Shown: positions 43,395 through 52,448, counted from the first letter of the stretch. The stretch is DNA of 64,000 nucleotides from JAHJQZ01 sp963675235 (GCA_963675235.2 CAXXFU010000004.1:310001-374000); one strand, 5' to 3'. Notes: generated from the sequence alone by a model not told the origin. Numbers and translations: made by a program.

Positions 43395-43406
43395 TGTCTT
43401 ATCTCC

Positions 43407-43430
43407 ATATAACTAGATTATTAGTTGTAT
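43407..43430. promoter_or_regulatory. ArsR-type operator upstream of the permease gene
   Basis: ATATAACTAGATTATTAGTTGTAT, 24 bp with the dyad AACTA...TAGTT. It matches the element at 43780-43803 in 19 of 24 positions. It lies 13 bp upstream of the permease ATG. Confidence 0.7.
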
Positions 43431-43451
43431 TTGGACAAAAAAGGGGGCGGC

Positions 43452-43772
43452 TCAGGCGACGTTTTCGTTGGCGATCCGCACCACGCCGGCACAGCACTGA
43501 TCCGAGAGGAATGCCACCAGGGCCTCGCTGTGCCTGAAATCGACACGACTGATGACTTCGCGTCCCTGACGTTCCTGTTCGATCAGCCCGGCGCCGACGA
43601 GTGCCGACAGGTGGTGGGCAAGTGTCGAGGCAGGCATCGACAGATGCGCCGCGATCTCGCCGACCTTCAAGCCATCATCACCGGCCCGCACGAGCAAGCG
43701 GAAGATCTTCAGTCTTGCGTCATGCCCCAGTGCCGAGAAGGCCTTGGCAGCAGCCTTTTCATCCAGTTCCAT
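43452..43772 (-). CDS. ArsR-family metalloid or metal-responsive repressor
   Basis: A 106-residue winged-helix repressor. The DNA-binding helix MPASTLAHHLSALVGAGLIEQER follows the ArsR pattern. There is no N-terminal CxC, but a cysteine pair (SDQCCAG) near residue 93 could bind metal or arsenic at the C-terminal helix. It lies 57 bp upstream of the permease gene. A matching operator precedes each gene, so it probably controls itself and the permease. Confidence 0.9.
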   Translation of the reverse strand: MELDEKAAAKAFSALGHDARLKIFRLLVRAGDDGLKVGEIAAHLSMPASTLAHHLSALVGAGLIEQERQGREVISRVDFRHSEALVAFLSDQCCAGVVRIANENVA

Positions 43773-43779
43773 GGCGCCA

Positions 43780-43803
43780 ATATAACTATATTTCTAGTTT
43801 TGT
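43780..43803. promoter_or_regulatory. ArsR-type operator upstream of the repressor gene
   Basis: ATATAACTATATTTCTAGTTTTGT with the same AACTA...TAGTT dyad as at 43407-43430, immediately upstream of the repressor ATG (43772). Autorepression is the likely function. Confidence 0.7.
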
Positions 43804-43854
43804 AAAGATGAGAGATGCCGGCAGGCGCCGGCACCCCTGATGGCATCGGCTGCG

Positions 43855-44892
43855 CTAGCGCAGCCAGCCCGACGGGAGCGGATGCAGGTCCATCTGTCCA
43901 CCCTTGGTCGCCGCATCGATCGCCATCAGCTCCTCGGGGGCAAAATCGAGGTTGTCGAGGGCGCCGAGATTGTCCTTGAGCTGCTCGAGATTGCGCACGC
44001 CGATCAGGGCCGAGGTCACCTCGGGACGCCTCAGCACCCAGCTCAGTGCCAGTTGCACCATCGACTGGCCACGCGCCTCGGCGATGGGCATGAGCTTCTC
44101 GACCGCGTCCAGCACGTTCGGCGCGACGTGACTGTCGCGCAGCGAGCCGCCGACATTCTCGGCACGGGTGCCCTGCTTGGCGCCGGCATTGTACTTGCCG
44201 GACAGAACGCCCTGGGTCAGCGGCGAGAAGGCGATGATGCCGATGCCCAGCTCGCCGCAGGCGTCGATGGTCTTGTCGTTCTCGATCCAGCGGTTGACCA
44301 TGGAATAGGACGGCTGGTGGATGGTGCAGGCGACACCCATCTGCTTGAGCAGTTTGTGGGCGGCGCGCGTCTCGGCCTCGGGATAGCTCGAGATGCCGAC
44401 ATAAAGAGCCTTGCCGGCGCGGACGATGTCGGCCAGCGCGCCCATTGTCTCCTCGAGCGGCGTCTTGGGATCGAACCGGTGCGAATAGAAGATGTCGACG
44501 TAATCGAGTCCCATGCGTTGAAGGCTCTGGTCGAGGCTCGCCATCAGGTACTTGCGCGACCCGAATTCGCCATAGGGGCCGGGCCACATGCGGTAGCCGG
44601 CCTTGGTCGAGATGATCATCTCGTCGCGATAGGGGCGGAATTCGCGGGCGAGGATGGTTCCGAACAGCTCTTCAGCCGAACCGGGCGGCGGGCCGTAATT
44701 GTTGGCGAGGTCGAAATGGGTCACGCCCTGGTCGAAGGCATAGCCAAGGATCTCTGCGGCAGTGTCGTGGTCGCGACTGCCACCGAAATTCTGCCACAGC
44801 CCGAGCGAAATCGCCGGCAGGTCAAGACCTGACCGGCCCGAGCGGCGGAAGTGCATCTTGTCATAGCGGGCTGGGCTCGCGGCGTAGGTCAT
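43855..44892 (-). CDS. gpr: Aldo/keto reductase, L-glyceraldehyde 3-phosphate reductase type
   Basis: A 345-residue NADPH-dependent reductase. The ATG at 44892 follows CCGAGGGAGATC. The sequences FDLANNYGPPPGSAEE and MIISTKAGYRMWPGPYG are almost those of E. coli YghZ (Gpr), which detoxifies L-glyceraldehyde 3-phosphate and methylglyoxal. The catalytic tyrosine is in ANNYG, with lysine in STKAGY. No partner gene adjoins it, and the ArsR system upstream is unrelated. Confidence 0.93.
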   Translation of the reverse strand: MTYAASPARYDKMHFRRSGRSGLDLPAISLGLWQNFGGSRDHDTAAEILGYAFDQGVTHFDLANNYGPPPGSAEELFGTILAREFRPYRDEMIISTKAGYRMWPGPYGEFGSRKYLMASLDQSLQRMGLDYVDIFYSHRFDPKTPLEETMGALADIVRAGKALYVGISSYPEAETRAAHKLLKQMGVACTIHQPSYSMVNRWIENDKTIDACGELGIGIIAFSPLTQGVLSGKYNAGAKQGTRAENVGGSLRDSHVAPNVLDAVEKLMPIAEARGQSMVQLALSWVLRRPEVTSALIGVRNLEQLKDNLGALDNLDFAPEELMAIDAATKGGQMDLHPLPSGWLR

Positions 44893-45092
44893 GGGGATCT
44901 CCCTCGGAACACGGATAGGGTCCTGCACGCACGGTTGGGACAGCGGCAGATTGCGATGAATGAGAAAGGCTAGCTCTGCCATATGTTACCGCTAACTTGC
45001 AAGGGTACGGTCGGCCTCATCCATGTCACAGTGACTTGCTATCGGAGGTGGGACGCTCAGCGGACTCCGGCGCATTGCAGAGGGGAAACAAG

Positions 45093-45791
45093 ATGAAGAT
45101 CCAGTGGCTCGGCCATTCTGCCTTCAAGATCATCGGCGAAAAAACCAGCGTGCTGATTGATCCGTTCCTGTCCGGCAACCCCAAATTCACCGGCACGCTT
45201 GACGAGGTCGGCGAAGGCGTCAGCCACATACTCCTGACCCACGCCCACAACGATCATTTCGGCGACACCATCGAGCTGATCAAGCAGACCGGTGCCACCC
45301 TTGTCGCCATTGTCGAACTGGCGAACCACGTCAAGGCGACCTTGCCGGATGCCAACGTGGTCGGCCTCAATTTCGGTGGCAGCCTTGAAACAAAAGATGG
45401 CTTTCTGGTCTCGCTGGTGCCGGCCTGGCACTCTTCGACGCTCACCCAGCCCGATGGCCGCGTCGTCAATGGCGGCATGCCGGCCGGGATCGTCCTGGGC
45501 ATGGACGGGCACTCGATCTACCACATGGGCGACACCACGATCTTTTCCGATATGGAACTGGTCAACGAACTCTACGACCCCGATATAGGCATCGTGCCGA
45601 TCGGCGGGCATTTCACCATGGATGCCAAAATGGCGGCGATGGCGGTCAATCGCTATTTCGAGTTCCTGACCGTGATCCCCTGCCACTACATGACCTTCCC
45701 CCTCTTGGCGCAGTCTGCCGACGAGTTCGCCGAGGCCATCGAGACGGCCGAAGTCCTGGCGCCAATGCCGATGGAAACGGTGGAAGTCTAG
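45093..45791 (+). CDS. UPF0173-type metal-dependent hydrolase
   Basis: A 232-residue metallo-beta-lactamase-fold protein. The ATG at 45093 follows AGAGGGGA. LLTHAHNDHFGDTIE supplies the HxHxDH motif near residue 50, and HSIYHMGDTTIFSDM and GGHFTMD are typical of UPF0173. The in vivo substrate is not known. It overlaps the convergent acetyltransferase gene by 4 bp. Confidence 0.92.
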   Translation: MKIQWLGHSAFKIIGEKTSVLIDPFLSGNPKFTGTLDEVGEGVSHILLTHAHNDHFGDTIELIKQTGATLVAIVELANHVKATLPDANVVGLNFGGSLETKDGFLVSLVPAWHSSTLTQPDGRVVNGGMPAGIVLGMDGHSIYHMGDTTIFSDMELVNELYDPDIGIVPIGGHFTMDAKMAAMAVNRYFEFLTVIPCHYMTFPLLAQSADEFAEAIETAEVLAPMPMETVEV

Positions 45792-46309
45792 GCCTCGATA
45801 TCAGGCCGTTCGCGGTCGTCGAGCAGCTTGACCATCTGCACCAGATCGAGCCACTTTCCGCGCTTCTGGCCGACTTCGCGCATCACGCCGGTGCTCTCGA
45901 AGCCGAACTTCTCGTGCAGTTCGATCGAGATGGTGTTGGACGCGTCGATCACCGCCACCATGGCGTGGAAGCCGTCGGAGCGCGCCTGTCCGATCAGCCA
46001 GTTAAGCAGCGCCTTGCCGACGCCATTGCCCCGCGCTTGCGGGAACAGATAGACCGAATGCTCGACCGTGGCGCGATAGCCCTCACGGGCGCGGTAGGTG
46101 CCATAGCTGCCATAGCCGAGAATTTCGCCACTGTTGGTGACCGCAACCACCACCGGAAATCCAGCGGCGCGGCGTTCGATGAACCATTCCTGGCGCTCCA
46201 CCAGCGTTTCCTCATGCTCGAGCCAGATGGCATCGAGCGTGCGGATCGCCTCATTGTGGATCTCGAGCAGGGCGGGAAGGTCTTCTTCGTTGGCGTCGCG
46301 GATGATCAT
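45788..46309 (-). CDS. GNAT acetyltransferase, phosphinothricin/methionine sulfoximine type
   Basis: A 173-residue GNAT protein. LEIHNEAI near residue 15 and SVYLFPQARGNGVGKALLNWLI near 85 (acetyl-CoA loop) match the PAT/MddA family, which acetylates L-methionine sulfoximine and related compounds. EKFGFESTGVMREVGQKRGKWLDL is typical of the C-terminus. It stands alone. Assignment to the family is good; the natural substrate is not proved. Confidence 0.88.
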   Translation of the reverse strand: MIIRDANEEDLPALLEIHNEAIRTLDAIWLEHEETLVERQEWFIERRAAGFPVVVAVTNSGEILGYGSYGTYRAREGYRATVEHSVYLFPQARGNGVGKALLNWLIGQARSDGFHAMVAVIDASNTISIELHEKFGFESTGVMREVGQKRGKWLDLVQMVKLLDDRERPDIEA

Positions 46310-46402
46310 GGTGAATTCACTGGGCGGGACAGGAGGATACGGAGCCGGAACGGCGTCATCCTATCGCACGTTCCACGCGCGCATGCGAGGGGCCGATATG
46401 TC

Positions 46403-47230
46403 TCACGCCAAATTGCTGAGGAAGGCGAGGATTTCCGCGCGCACCGCCTCGGGCCGGTCGAGGTTGGCGCAGTGACCGGCGCCGGCGATCTCGCGGATCT
46501 CGAAATTGCCGAGTCCCTGCATATTGGCAAGGCTGGGTCCGAGCGCAGCATTGACGGCCCGGTCCTTGGCGCCGCGCAGCATCAGCATCGGCTTGCCGAA
46601 AGCACGGGCCGGTGCGCGCAGGTCGTAGTCGAGAAGGTTGCGCGTCACCCGCATCACCGCATCGCGGTCGATGCGCCTCAGGATCATCTCGATCAGACGC
46701 CGCGCTTCGGGCACTGACGAGGTTGCGCGCGCCGTGACGAAGGCCGTCAGCCAGGGACCGGCAAGGCGTTGGGCAAACTCGGACAAGACCGGCAGATAGC
46801 CGGGCACTTTCAGCGTTTGCGCCGTGCCGAAAGTGATCAGCGACTTCAAGCGTTCGGGTGCCGCTTCGATGATGGCATAGGCCAGGATCCCGCCGAGCGA
46901 ATTGCCGACCCAATGGGTCGCCGCGATATTTTCCTGATCGAGCATGGCGACAAGATCGCCCGCCATCTCGGCAATGGTGAAATCGTCGTCGTGGCGCTCT
47001 TTGGGCGAAACCGAACGCCCGTGGCCGCGCAGATCGGGCACCAGCACGCGGAACCCCTTCGCCGCCAGCCACTCGGCGTCGGCGCGAAACTGGCCCCCCT
47101 CGGCGGCAAGCCCGTGACAGATGACCAATGGCCGCGCATCGCGGCTGCCGAAGACCGAATAGGCGATACGGAAGGCGTCGCGCTCGACAAAGCGTGCTTC
47201 CGGCATGGCGATGTCGGGTGCGGCCGTCAT
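46403..47230 (-). CDS. Alpha/beta hydrolase
   Basis: A 275-residue hydrolase. The nucleophile elbow is WVGNSLGGILA with serine near residue 105; a DLRGHGRS motif and the C-terminal GAGHCANLDRPEA supply the oxyanion loop and catalytic histidine. The ATG at 47230 shares one base with the LytTR stop (TGATG), so the two are coupled. It could be an esterase, lactonase or dehalogenase-like enzyme; there is no clear indicator. Confidence 0.9.
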   Translation of the reverse strand: MTAAPDIAMPEARFVERDAFRIAYSVFGSRDARPLVICHGLAAEGGQFRADAEWLAAKGFRVLVPDLRGHGRSVSPKERHDDDFTIAEMAGDLVAMLDQENIAATHWVGNSLGGILAYAIIEAAPERLKSLITFGTAQTLKVPGYLPVLSEFAQRLAGPWLTAFVTARATSSVPEARRLIEMILRRIDRDAVMRVTRNLLDYDLRAPARAFGKPMLMLRGAKDRAVNAALGPSLANMQGLGNFEIREIAGAGHCANLDRPEAVRAEILAFLSNLA

Positions 47231-48015
47231 CAGCTGATGAGCCCTGCTTCGCGAGCCGTCGGCAGGAAGCCGCGGCTGACCGGCAGGCGCGTGCCGACAC
47301 TGGTCTCGACGCTGACCTTTCCGCCGGCGCGATGCGTATTCGCCACCTGGTCGCGGGCTACCCAGTGCGAGCGGTGAATCTGCAAACCGTCCACACCCTC
47401 GGTTTCGGCAATGGCATCGGACAAGCGCATCAGCACCAGGGCCTTGCCCCTTGTCGTCACCACCTCGACATAGTGATCCGAGACCGACAGCGACACCAGG
47501 TCGCCGCGCGCGCCGACCGGCAGGCGTTCGAGCAGGCGCGGTCGTTTCTCGGCTTCTGGCATGTCCGCCGCTGCGGTCGCGGACGGAGCGTGGAATTTCA
47601 TCAGGCCGAAGATCAGCGAAACGCCGGACGCGATCACCACGCAATAAACTGCCATTTCAACGAACAAGCCGCCGACGTCGGACCCGAAGGCGAGCCAGCT
47701 GACCGCGGTCACGACCCCGGCGACCGGAATTCCGGCGCCAAATCCGGCAGCAAGAATCAGCACGGCGAAGACCGGCAGCCGGCGCCTGACCGCCTGCATG
47801 CTCCAGGTTCCGAAGAACACCCCGGTCACCGACGTACTGGCGGCAATCGCCAGCCAATAAGCCAGACGCGGACCGAGCGGCAGGTAGTCATAGGTCTGGA
47901 ACGGCCCCGAGATTCCGAGGATCAGCGCAAGAACGCCAATGGTCGCGAGCGCCCGCGGTTCGGTGAACACGCGGTGCACTTCACGAAGCGCGAATTGCAG
48001 ACTTGTACCGGTCAC
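47230..48015 (-). CDS. Membrane-bound LytTR-domain regulator
   Basis: A 261-residue protein with four spans (about residues 22-140) followed by a cytoplasmic LytTR DNA-binding domain (about 160-255; SVSDHYVEVVTTRGKALVLMR and HRSHWVARDQV are conserved motifs). The GTG at 48015 has GGAGAA upstream. Membrane LytTR proteins act as one-component regulators that sense at the membrane. It is divergent from two small membrane-protein genes and coupled to a hydrolase gene, which are its likely targets. Confidence 0.88.
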   Translation of the reverse strand: MTGTSLQFALREVHRVFTEPRALATIGVLALILGISGPFQTYDYLPLGPRLAYWLAIAASTSVTGVFFGTWSMQAVRRRLPVFAVLILAAGFGAGIPVAGVVTAVSWLAFGSDVGGLFVEMAVYCVVIASGVSLIFGLMKFHAPSATAAADMPEAEKRPRLLERLPVGARGDLVSLSVSDHYVEVVTTRGKALVLMRLSDAIAETEGVDGLQIHRSHWVARDQVANTHRAGGKVSVETSVGTRLPVSRGFLPTAREAGLIS

Positions 48016-48111
48016 GAATTCTCCAGCCCGTTCGCGAATGTGCCGTTGCCCGCCGGAAGTCTATCCGCGAATTCCTCCGCCGCAAGTCGTCAACAGCGAA
48101 CAGAGCCTCCC

Positions 48112-48612
48112 ATGATCAGCCTTGACCCCTTTCTCAACGCCCCGCTCCATGTCCAGATACACGCTATCTCTGCGCTGCAGGCGCTTGTGCTCGGCGCCTA
48201 TGTCCTCAATGTCCGCAAAGGCGATCGCTGGCACCGGATCCTCGGCTATATCTGGGTCGTCAGCATGGCACTGGCCATCGGCACCTCGTGGTTCATTTCC
48301 GGCATCGCAATGTTCGGGCCATTCAGCCCGATCCACCTGCTGTCAGCCTATGCCACTTATGCCCTCATCCAGGCCGTCCGCTCGGCGCGACGCGGCGACG
48401 TAAAGGCACATCGCGGCACCATGCGTGGCCTCTATTTCGGCGGCCTGATTACGGCGGGTGTCCTATCGTTCCTGCCCGGCCGCATTTTCAACCGCTTGCT
48501 GTTTTCAGGCATCGGCGAGGACCAAGGCTTCCTCCTGGTCCTTGGCGCCGTCCTGATCGCTGCCGGCATCTACATGAACCGCACATGGCCGCGCCGGCGC
48601 CGCACCAACTGA
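48112..48612 (+). CDS. DUF2306 family membrane protein
   Basis: A 166-residue membrane protein with four to five spans. The sequence RWHRILGYIWVVSM and HLLSAYATYAL, with a HRGTMRGLYFGG motif, match DUF2306. The conserved histidines (H near 42, near 77 and near 101) could be metal or haem ligands, but that is speculative. It is divergent from the LytTR gene with a 96-bp gap and followed by another membrane protein gene. Confidence 0.82.
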   Translation: MISLDPFLNAPLHVQIHAISALQALVLGAYVLNVRKGDRWHRILGYIWVVSMALAIGTSWFISGIAMFGPFSPIHLLSAYATYALIQAVRSARRGDVKAHRGTMRGLYFGGLITAGVLSFLPGRIFNRLLFSGIGEDQGFLLVLGAVLIAAGIYMNRTWPRRRRTN

Positions 48613-48652
48613 TCCCCGTCATCCCGCAGTCTGCCGAAGCTTCGGAGACCCC

Positions 48653-49177
48653 ATGCAGTACTTTGTCGAAATCATCGCGAACACCCCGTTCTGGGTGTGG
48701 GTTATCCTCGTCGCTCTTGTGGCGCTCGGCCTCGGGCAGACCCGCACCGAACGGCGCTCGTTTTCCGGTCTTGTCATACCGGCGGTCGTTTTTGCCGTTA
48801 TCGCGCTTGCCAAGCTCGGCTATGCGCGCTTCGCCGCCGATGCCCTTTTCGGCACCCTTGGTGGCGGCGTGCTCGGCATCGCGCTGATCCTGCTGACGCG
48901 GCCGGGCCGCCGCACCGAGAAACTGGCAGACGGCAGCTATCTGATCCGGGGCGAATGGATGCCGCTGGTGGTCATTCTTGTGGTCTTTGTTGGAAATTAC
49001 TTCGTTGCCGTCATCTCGGCCATCGCGCCCGAACTGGCGCAAAGCACCGCAGCCGGCCTTGCCGTCGGCGCCATCAACGGCTTTTCGGCCCTGTACATGG
49101 CCGGGCGCACCATCGCCCACCTGCGTGCCGGACAAAACCGGTCGGACACGGCCTCGCGATCGCCACTGGAGGTCTGA
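48653..49177 (+). CDS. Membrane protein, DUF6622-like
   Basis: A 174-residue protein with about five spans, starting MQYFVEIIANTPFWVWVIL. The layout and the phrase LVALGLGQTRTERRSF match my recollection of DUF6622. The C-terminal 20 residues are polar. It is 40 bp downstream of the DUF2306 gene, so the two are probably one transcript under the adjacent LytTR regulator. Function is unknown. Confidence 0.75.
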   Translation: MQYFVEIIANTPFWVWVILVALVALGLGQTRTERRSFSGLVIPAVVFAVIALAKLGYARFAADALFGTLGGGVLGIALILLTRPGRRTEKLADGSYLIRGEWMPLVVILVVFVGNYFVAVISAIAPELAQSTAAGLAVGAINGFSALYMAGRTIAHLRAGQNRSDTASRSPLEV

Positions 49178-49203
49178 GCCAGGTTGTTACGCGACACCAA
49201 CTG

Positions 49204-49226
49204 CCCTCCCGCCGACGGCAGGAGGG
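49204..49226. terminator. Hairpin between convergent genes
   Basis: CCCTCCCGCC (49204-49213) pairs with GGCAGGAGGG (49217-49226), one mismatch, with a GAC loop. It lies between the convergent DUF6622 gene and mbfA and could serve both directions. A short AAT run follows on the plus side. Confidence 0.5.
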
Positions 49227-49250
49227 TAATTGGTTCAGCTTTCAGGGCAG

Positions 49251-50234
49251 TCAGGCGTTGCCGATCAGCACGCCGGCGCCGAAGACCAGGGCGCCGCCGA
49301 GCACCACCTGAAAGGCGGCGCGGAAGAAGGGCGTGTCCATGTATTTGTTCTGGATCCAGGCGATAGCCCACAATTCGACGAACACTACGGTGAAGGCGAT
49401 GCCGGTCGCCGTCCAGAAATGCGGGATCAGGTAGGGCAGCGCATGCCCCAGCCCGCCGACGGCGGTCATGATGCCGGCGGCAAAGCCGCGCTTGATCGGT
49501 GACCCGCGCCCGGTCAGCTTGCCATCATCGGACGCGGCTTCGGTGAAGCCCATCGAGATACCAGCGCCGACGGAGGCGGCCAGACCGACAAGAAAGGTCT
49601 GCCAGGTGTCGCCGGTGGCGAATGCCGCGGCAAAGATCGGCGCCAGGGTCGAGACCGACCCGTCCATCAACCCGGCGAGACCGGGCTGAACATAGGTCAG
49701 GACGAACTGGCGATGCGCCTCGCTCTCCTCGGCCGATTTCTCGTCTTCCCCGAGATGCTCGGCTTCGAGCTGGTCGGCCTTGTGCTCGTGCTTGGCCTCC
49801 TCGGCGGCGAGAGTGCCGAGCAGTTCGCGAATTTCGACATCGGTCGTCAGTTTGGCGGCCTCGACGTAGAAATTGTAGGCGCCGCGCTCCATCTCCCAGA
49901 CCTGCTGGCGAATGGTGTCGATGCTGAGATTCTGCATCAGCCAGACCGGTTTGCGCGTCATGAACCCGCGCACGTGTTCGCGCCGGATCGGGATCAGGTT
50001 GTCGCCGAATTTCTTCTGGTACAGATCGAGCAGCCGGCGGCGATGCTCGTTTTCCTCCTCGGCCATGCCGTCGAAGATCTTGGCCGACGCCGGGAAGGCG
50101 TCGCGGATCTTTTCGGCGTATGTGGCATAGATGCGCCCGTCTTCTTCTTCGGCAGCGACGGAAAGCGAGAGGATTTCGGCGGCATCGAGCGAGGAAAAGT
50201 CGCGTTTGCCGGGTTCGAAAAAGCGGTTGATCAT
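49251..50234 (-). CDS. mbfA: Membrane-bound ferritin-like iron exporter MbfA
   Basis: A 327-residue protein. The ATG at 50234 gives MINRFFEPGKRDFSSLD. Residues about 20-165 are a ferritin-like helical domain with EEEDGRIY and EEENEHRRRL iron-ligand motifs and a later AAEEAKHEH. The C-terminal half is a VIT1/CCC1-type membrane domain of about five spans. In Bradyrhizobium and Agrobacterium MbfA exports iron and protects from peroxide, and Irr controls it. It supports iron homeostasis together with the rirA gene in this window. Confidence 0.93.
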   Translation of the reverse strand: MINRFFEPGKRDFSSLDAAEILSLSVAAEEEDGRIYATYAEKIRDAFPASAKIFDGMAEEENEHRRRLLDLYQKKFGDNLIPIRREHVRGFMTRKPVWLMQNLSIDTIRQQVWEMERGAYNFYVEAAKLTTDVEIRELLGTLAAEEAKHEHKADQLEAEHLGEDEKSAEESEAHRQFVLTYVQPGLAGLMDGSVSTLAPIFAAAFATGDTWQTFLVGLAASVGAGISMGFTEAASDDGKLTGRGSPIKRGFAAGIMTAVGGLGHALPYLIPHFWTATGIAFTVVFVELWAIAWIQNKYMDTPFFRAAFQVVLGGALVFGAGVLIGNA

Positions 50235-50480
50235 AATCGGAAATTCACGGCCGTTAGGGGAAGACGGTGCCCAGTCTAGTCGATCCCCGCACGCTGCCAA
50301 TCCCCCCAATTAACGCATCTGTTGACAGGCAGCGCGCCCGAGGCGGAATATCCGCCCACTTTCTTCAGCGAACCGACATCGACGTCATTCACCTGAGCCT
50401 GCCGCAATGCGGCGGGATGTTGTGTTGCGCGGCTGCCCGACAAGGACGATTGGGGCGCCGCAAACGCTGGAAGTTACATC
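50235..50480. other. Divergent promoter region of mbfA and a methyltransferase gene
   Basis: 246 bp without a gene. I looked for an Irr-type ICE box (TTTAGAA...TTCTAAA) and saw none. A small hairpin CCGCAATGCGG is near 50402. Nothing else stands out. Confidence 0.5.
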
Positions 50481-51314
50481 ATGTATGCCGAACTCAAGAC
50501 GTTCTTTGAACGTCCCGCTCCCTTTTCCGTCTACACCGTCGACAGCCTGTGGACCGAGCCGCACCGGGCCGGACAGATGCTCGCCTGCCATCTCGACCAG
50601 GACAGCGAACTGGCCTCGCGTCGCGCCGACCAGATCGCGACCATTGTCTCCTGGCTTGACGACCGGCTCCAATTCGCCGGCAAGCGCATCACCGATCTCG
50701 GCTGCGGGCCGGGCTTGTACGCCGAGGCGATTGCCCGGCGCGGCGGCACGGTCACCGGGCTGGATTTTTCCGCCAATTCCCTGGCCCATGCCCGAAGGCA
50801 CGCCACGGCCGAAGGGCTCACCATCAGCTACCGACAGGCCGACTACCTCAAGGACCCGCTGCCCGCCGATCAGGACATCGTCATGCTGATCTATGGCGAC
50901 CTGTGCCCGATCTCGCCGGAAAACCGTCATCTGCTGTTGCAAAAGATCAGACAGAGCCTCAAGCCGGGCGGCGTGTTCATCTGCGATATCTTCGCGCCCA
51001 TCTGTTTCGACAGGCGCAGCGAGACCCAGAGCATCGCGCATCAACCGGATGGCGGCTTCTGGGCCCCGGGCGATCATTTCGTCATCAATGCCAGCTTCCT
51101 CTACCCCAAGATCAGACTGGCGCTCGATCACACCAGGATCATCACCTCGGACGGCGAGCACGAGGTCTACAACTGGATGCAGTGTTTCGACCCCGACACC
51201 ATCGCCACCGAGATCAAGGCGGCCGGCTTCGCCAAGGTCGAGACTCTCGGTCTTTACGACGGCGGCGCCGTCAAACCGGATGATGACGTCTATATGGTGA
51301 TCTCGCAGACCTGA
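50481..51314 (+). CDS. Class I SAM-dependent methyltransferase
   Basis: A 277-residue methyltransferase. The SAM-binding motif I is ITDLGCGPGLYAEA near residue 72, with VTGLDFSANSLAHAR as motif II. Its ending WMQCFDPDTIATEIKAAGF resembles methyltransferases acting on small molecules. The ATG is at 50481. The substrate is not known. It is convergent with a LysR gene. Confidence 0.88.
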   Translation: MYAELKTFFERPAPFSVYTVDSLWTEPHRAGQMLACHLDQDSELASRRADQIATIVSWLDDRLQFAGKRITDLGCGPGLYAEAIARRGGTVTGLDFSANSLAHARRHATAEGLTISYRQADYLKDPLPADQDIVMLIYGDLCPISPENRHLLLQKIRQSLKPGGVFICDIFAPICFDRRSETQSIAHQPDGGFWAPGDHFVINASFLYPKIRLALDHTRIITSDGEHEVYNWMQCFDPDTIATEIKAAGFAKVETLGLYDGGAVKPDDDVYMVISQT

Positions 51315-51400
51315 ACGCGTTTCCTCACGGTACTGGCGGAACACCTGCGCAGGTCTCGCGACGCCAGCGGTTCGCCCTTCTGGCTGAACGGATCTTCAGT

Positions 51401-52348
51401 TCAGCCAGAAACGGGTCTGGTCGCGAGCCGCAACGCGCCTGACTGCAATTGCCCGACATAGCCGCAGGCCGATGCCGGAACTTCCTGTTTCAGCCAGTCA
51501 GCCAGCGCGCGTACCTTTTTCGGCACACTGCGGGTTTCGGAAGTCACCAGCCAATAGCCGACACCGGTTTCGACCGGCAGATCGAATGGACGCACCAGGC
51601 GTCCGTCGCTGATCGAATCGGCGCTCATCATGTCCACCGCCAGCAAAACGCCCTGGTCGGACACGGCCGCATCGAAGGCGAGCGCATGATCGGAATAGAC
51701 CGGTCCGGACGTTGCCGGAGGAGATTGGAAGCCGGCGGCCCGCCACCATATCTGCCAGTCGAGCATGCTGGTCTCGTCGTGGATGACCGGCACGTCGGCG
51801 AGATCTGCCGGAGAACCGATTCTTTGCGCCAGGAGCGGTGAACACACCGGCTGGCAGGTAAACCCGCCGATCCTTTCCGCCCGCACCCCGGACCAGACGC
51901 CATTGCCGAAACGGATGCCGCAATCGACGTCGCCGCGCGCCAGATCGCGCATTTGCCCGCTCACGCTCAGCCGCAGTTCGGTTTCCGGATGCAGCGCCGT
52001 GAACTTGGCGATCCGCCACACCAGCCAGCGCGAGGCAAAAACATTGCCCGTTGTCAGGTTCAGCACGTTGTCCTCGACCGGCTTCAATCCGGTGCTGGCC
52101 TCGATAAGCGCCTGAAAGCCGGCCTGCAATTGCGGCAGCACGCCCCTGAGTTCGGGCGTTGCCACCAGTCCCTGCGCTGTCCGCTCGAACAGCGCCACCC
52201 CCAACCGCTCTTCAGCCCGCCGGATGTGCTGGCTGACCGCCCCCGGCGTCACGCCGAGCTCCGCCGCCGCCGGCCCGAGCGCACCGGCCCGGGCGACGCT
52301 CTCAATCGCCCGCAAAGCATTGAGGGGAACGGGAAAAGGACTAGCCAT
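51401..52348 (-). CDS. LysR-family transcriptional regulator (GcvA-like)
   Basis: A 315-residue LysR regulator. The N-terminal helix-turn-helix is PLNALRAIESVARAG through VSQHIRRAEERLGVALFER (residues about 7-60), and the rest is the ligand-binding domain. The HTH resembles GcvA-type regulators that start PLNALRAFE. Its likely target is the divergent short gene at 52449 or genes elsewhere. No ligand can be assigned. Confidence 0.9.
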   Translation of the reverse strand: MASPFPVPLNALRAIESVARAGALGPAAAELGVTPGAVSQHIRRAEERLGVALFERTAQGLVATPELRGVLPQLQAGFQALIEASTGLKPVEDNVLNLTTGNVFASRWLVWRIAKFTALHPETELRLSVSGQMRDLARGDVDCGIRFGNGVWSGVRAERIGGFTCQPVCSPLLAQRIGSPADLADVPVIHDETSMLDWQIWWRAAGFQSPPATSGPVYSDHALAFDAAVSDQGVLLAVDMMSADSISDGRLVRPFDLPVETGVGYWLVTSETRSVPKKVRALADWLKQEVPASACGYVGQLQSGALRLATRPVSG

Positions 52349-52448
52349 ATAGAAAATCTAAACAAGCGCGCAGGAGCTGTCCATTGTATTTCACCGATTT
52401 CAGGCGTTGATTGCCGGCATAACCGAAACAGGAAATAAGGAAATGTAT

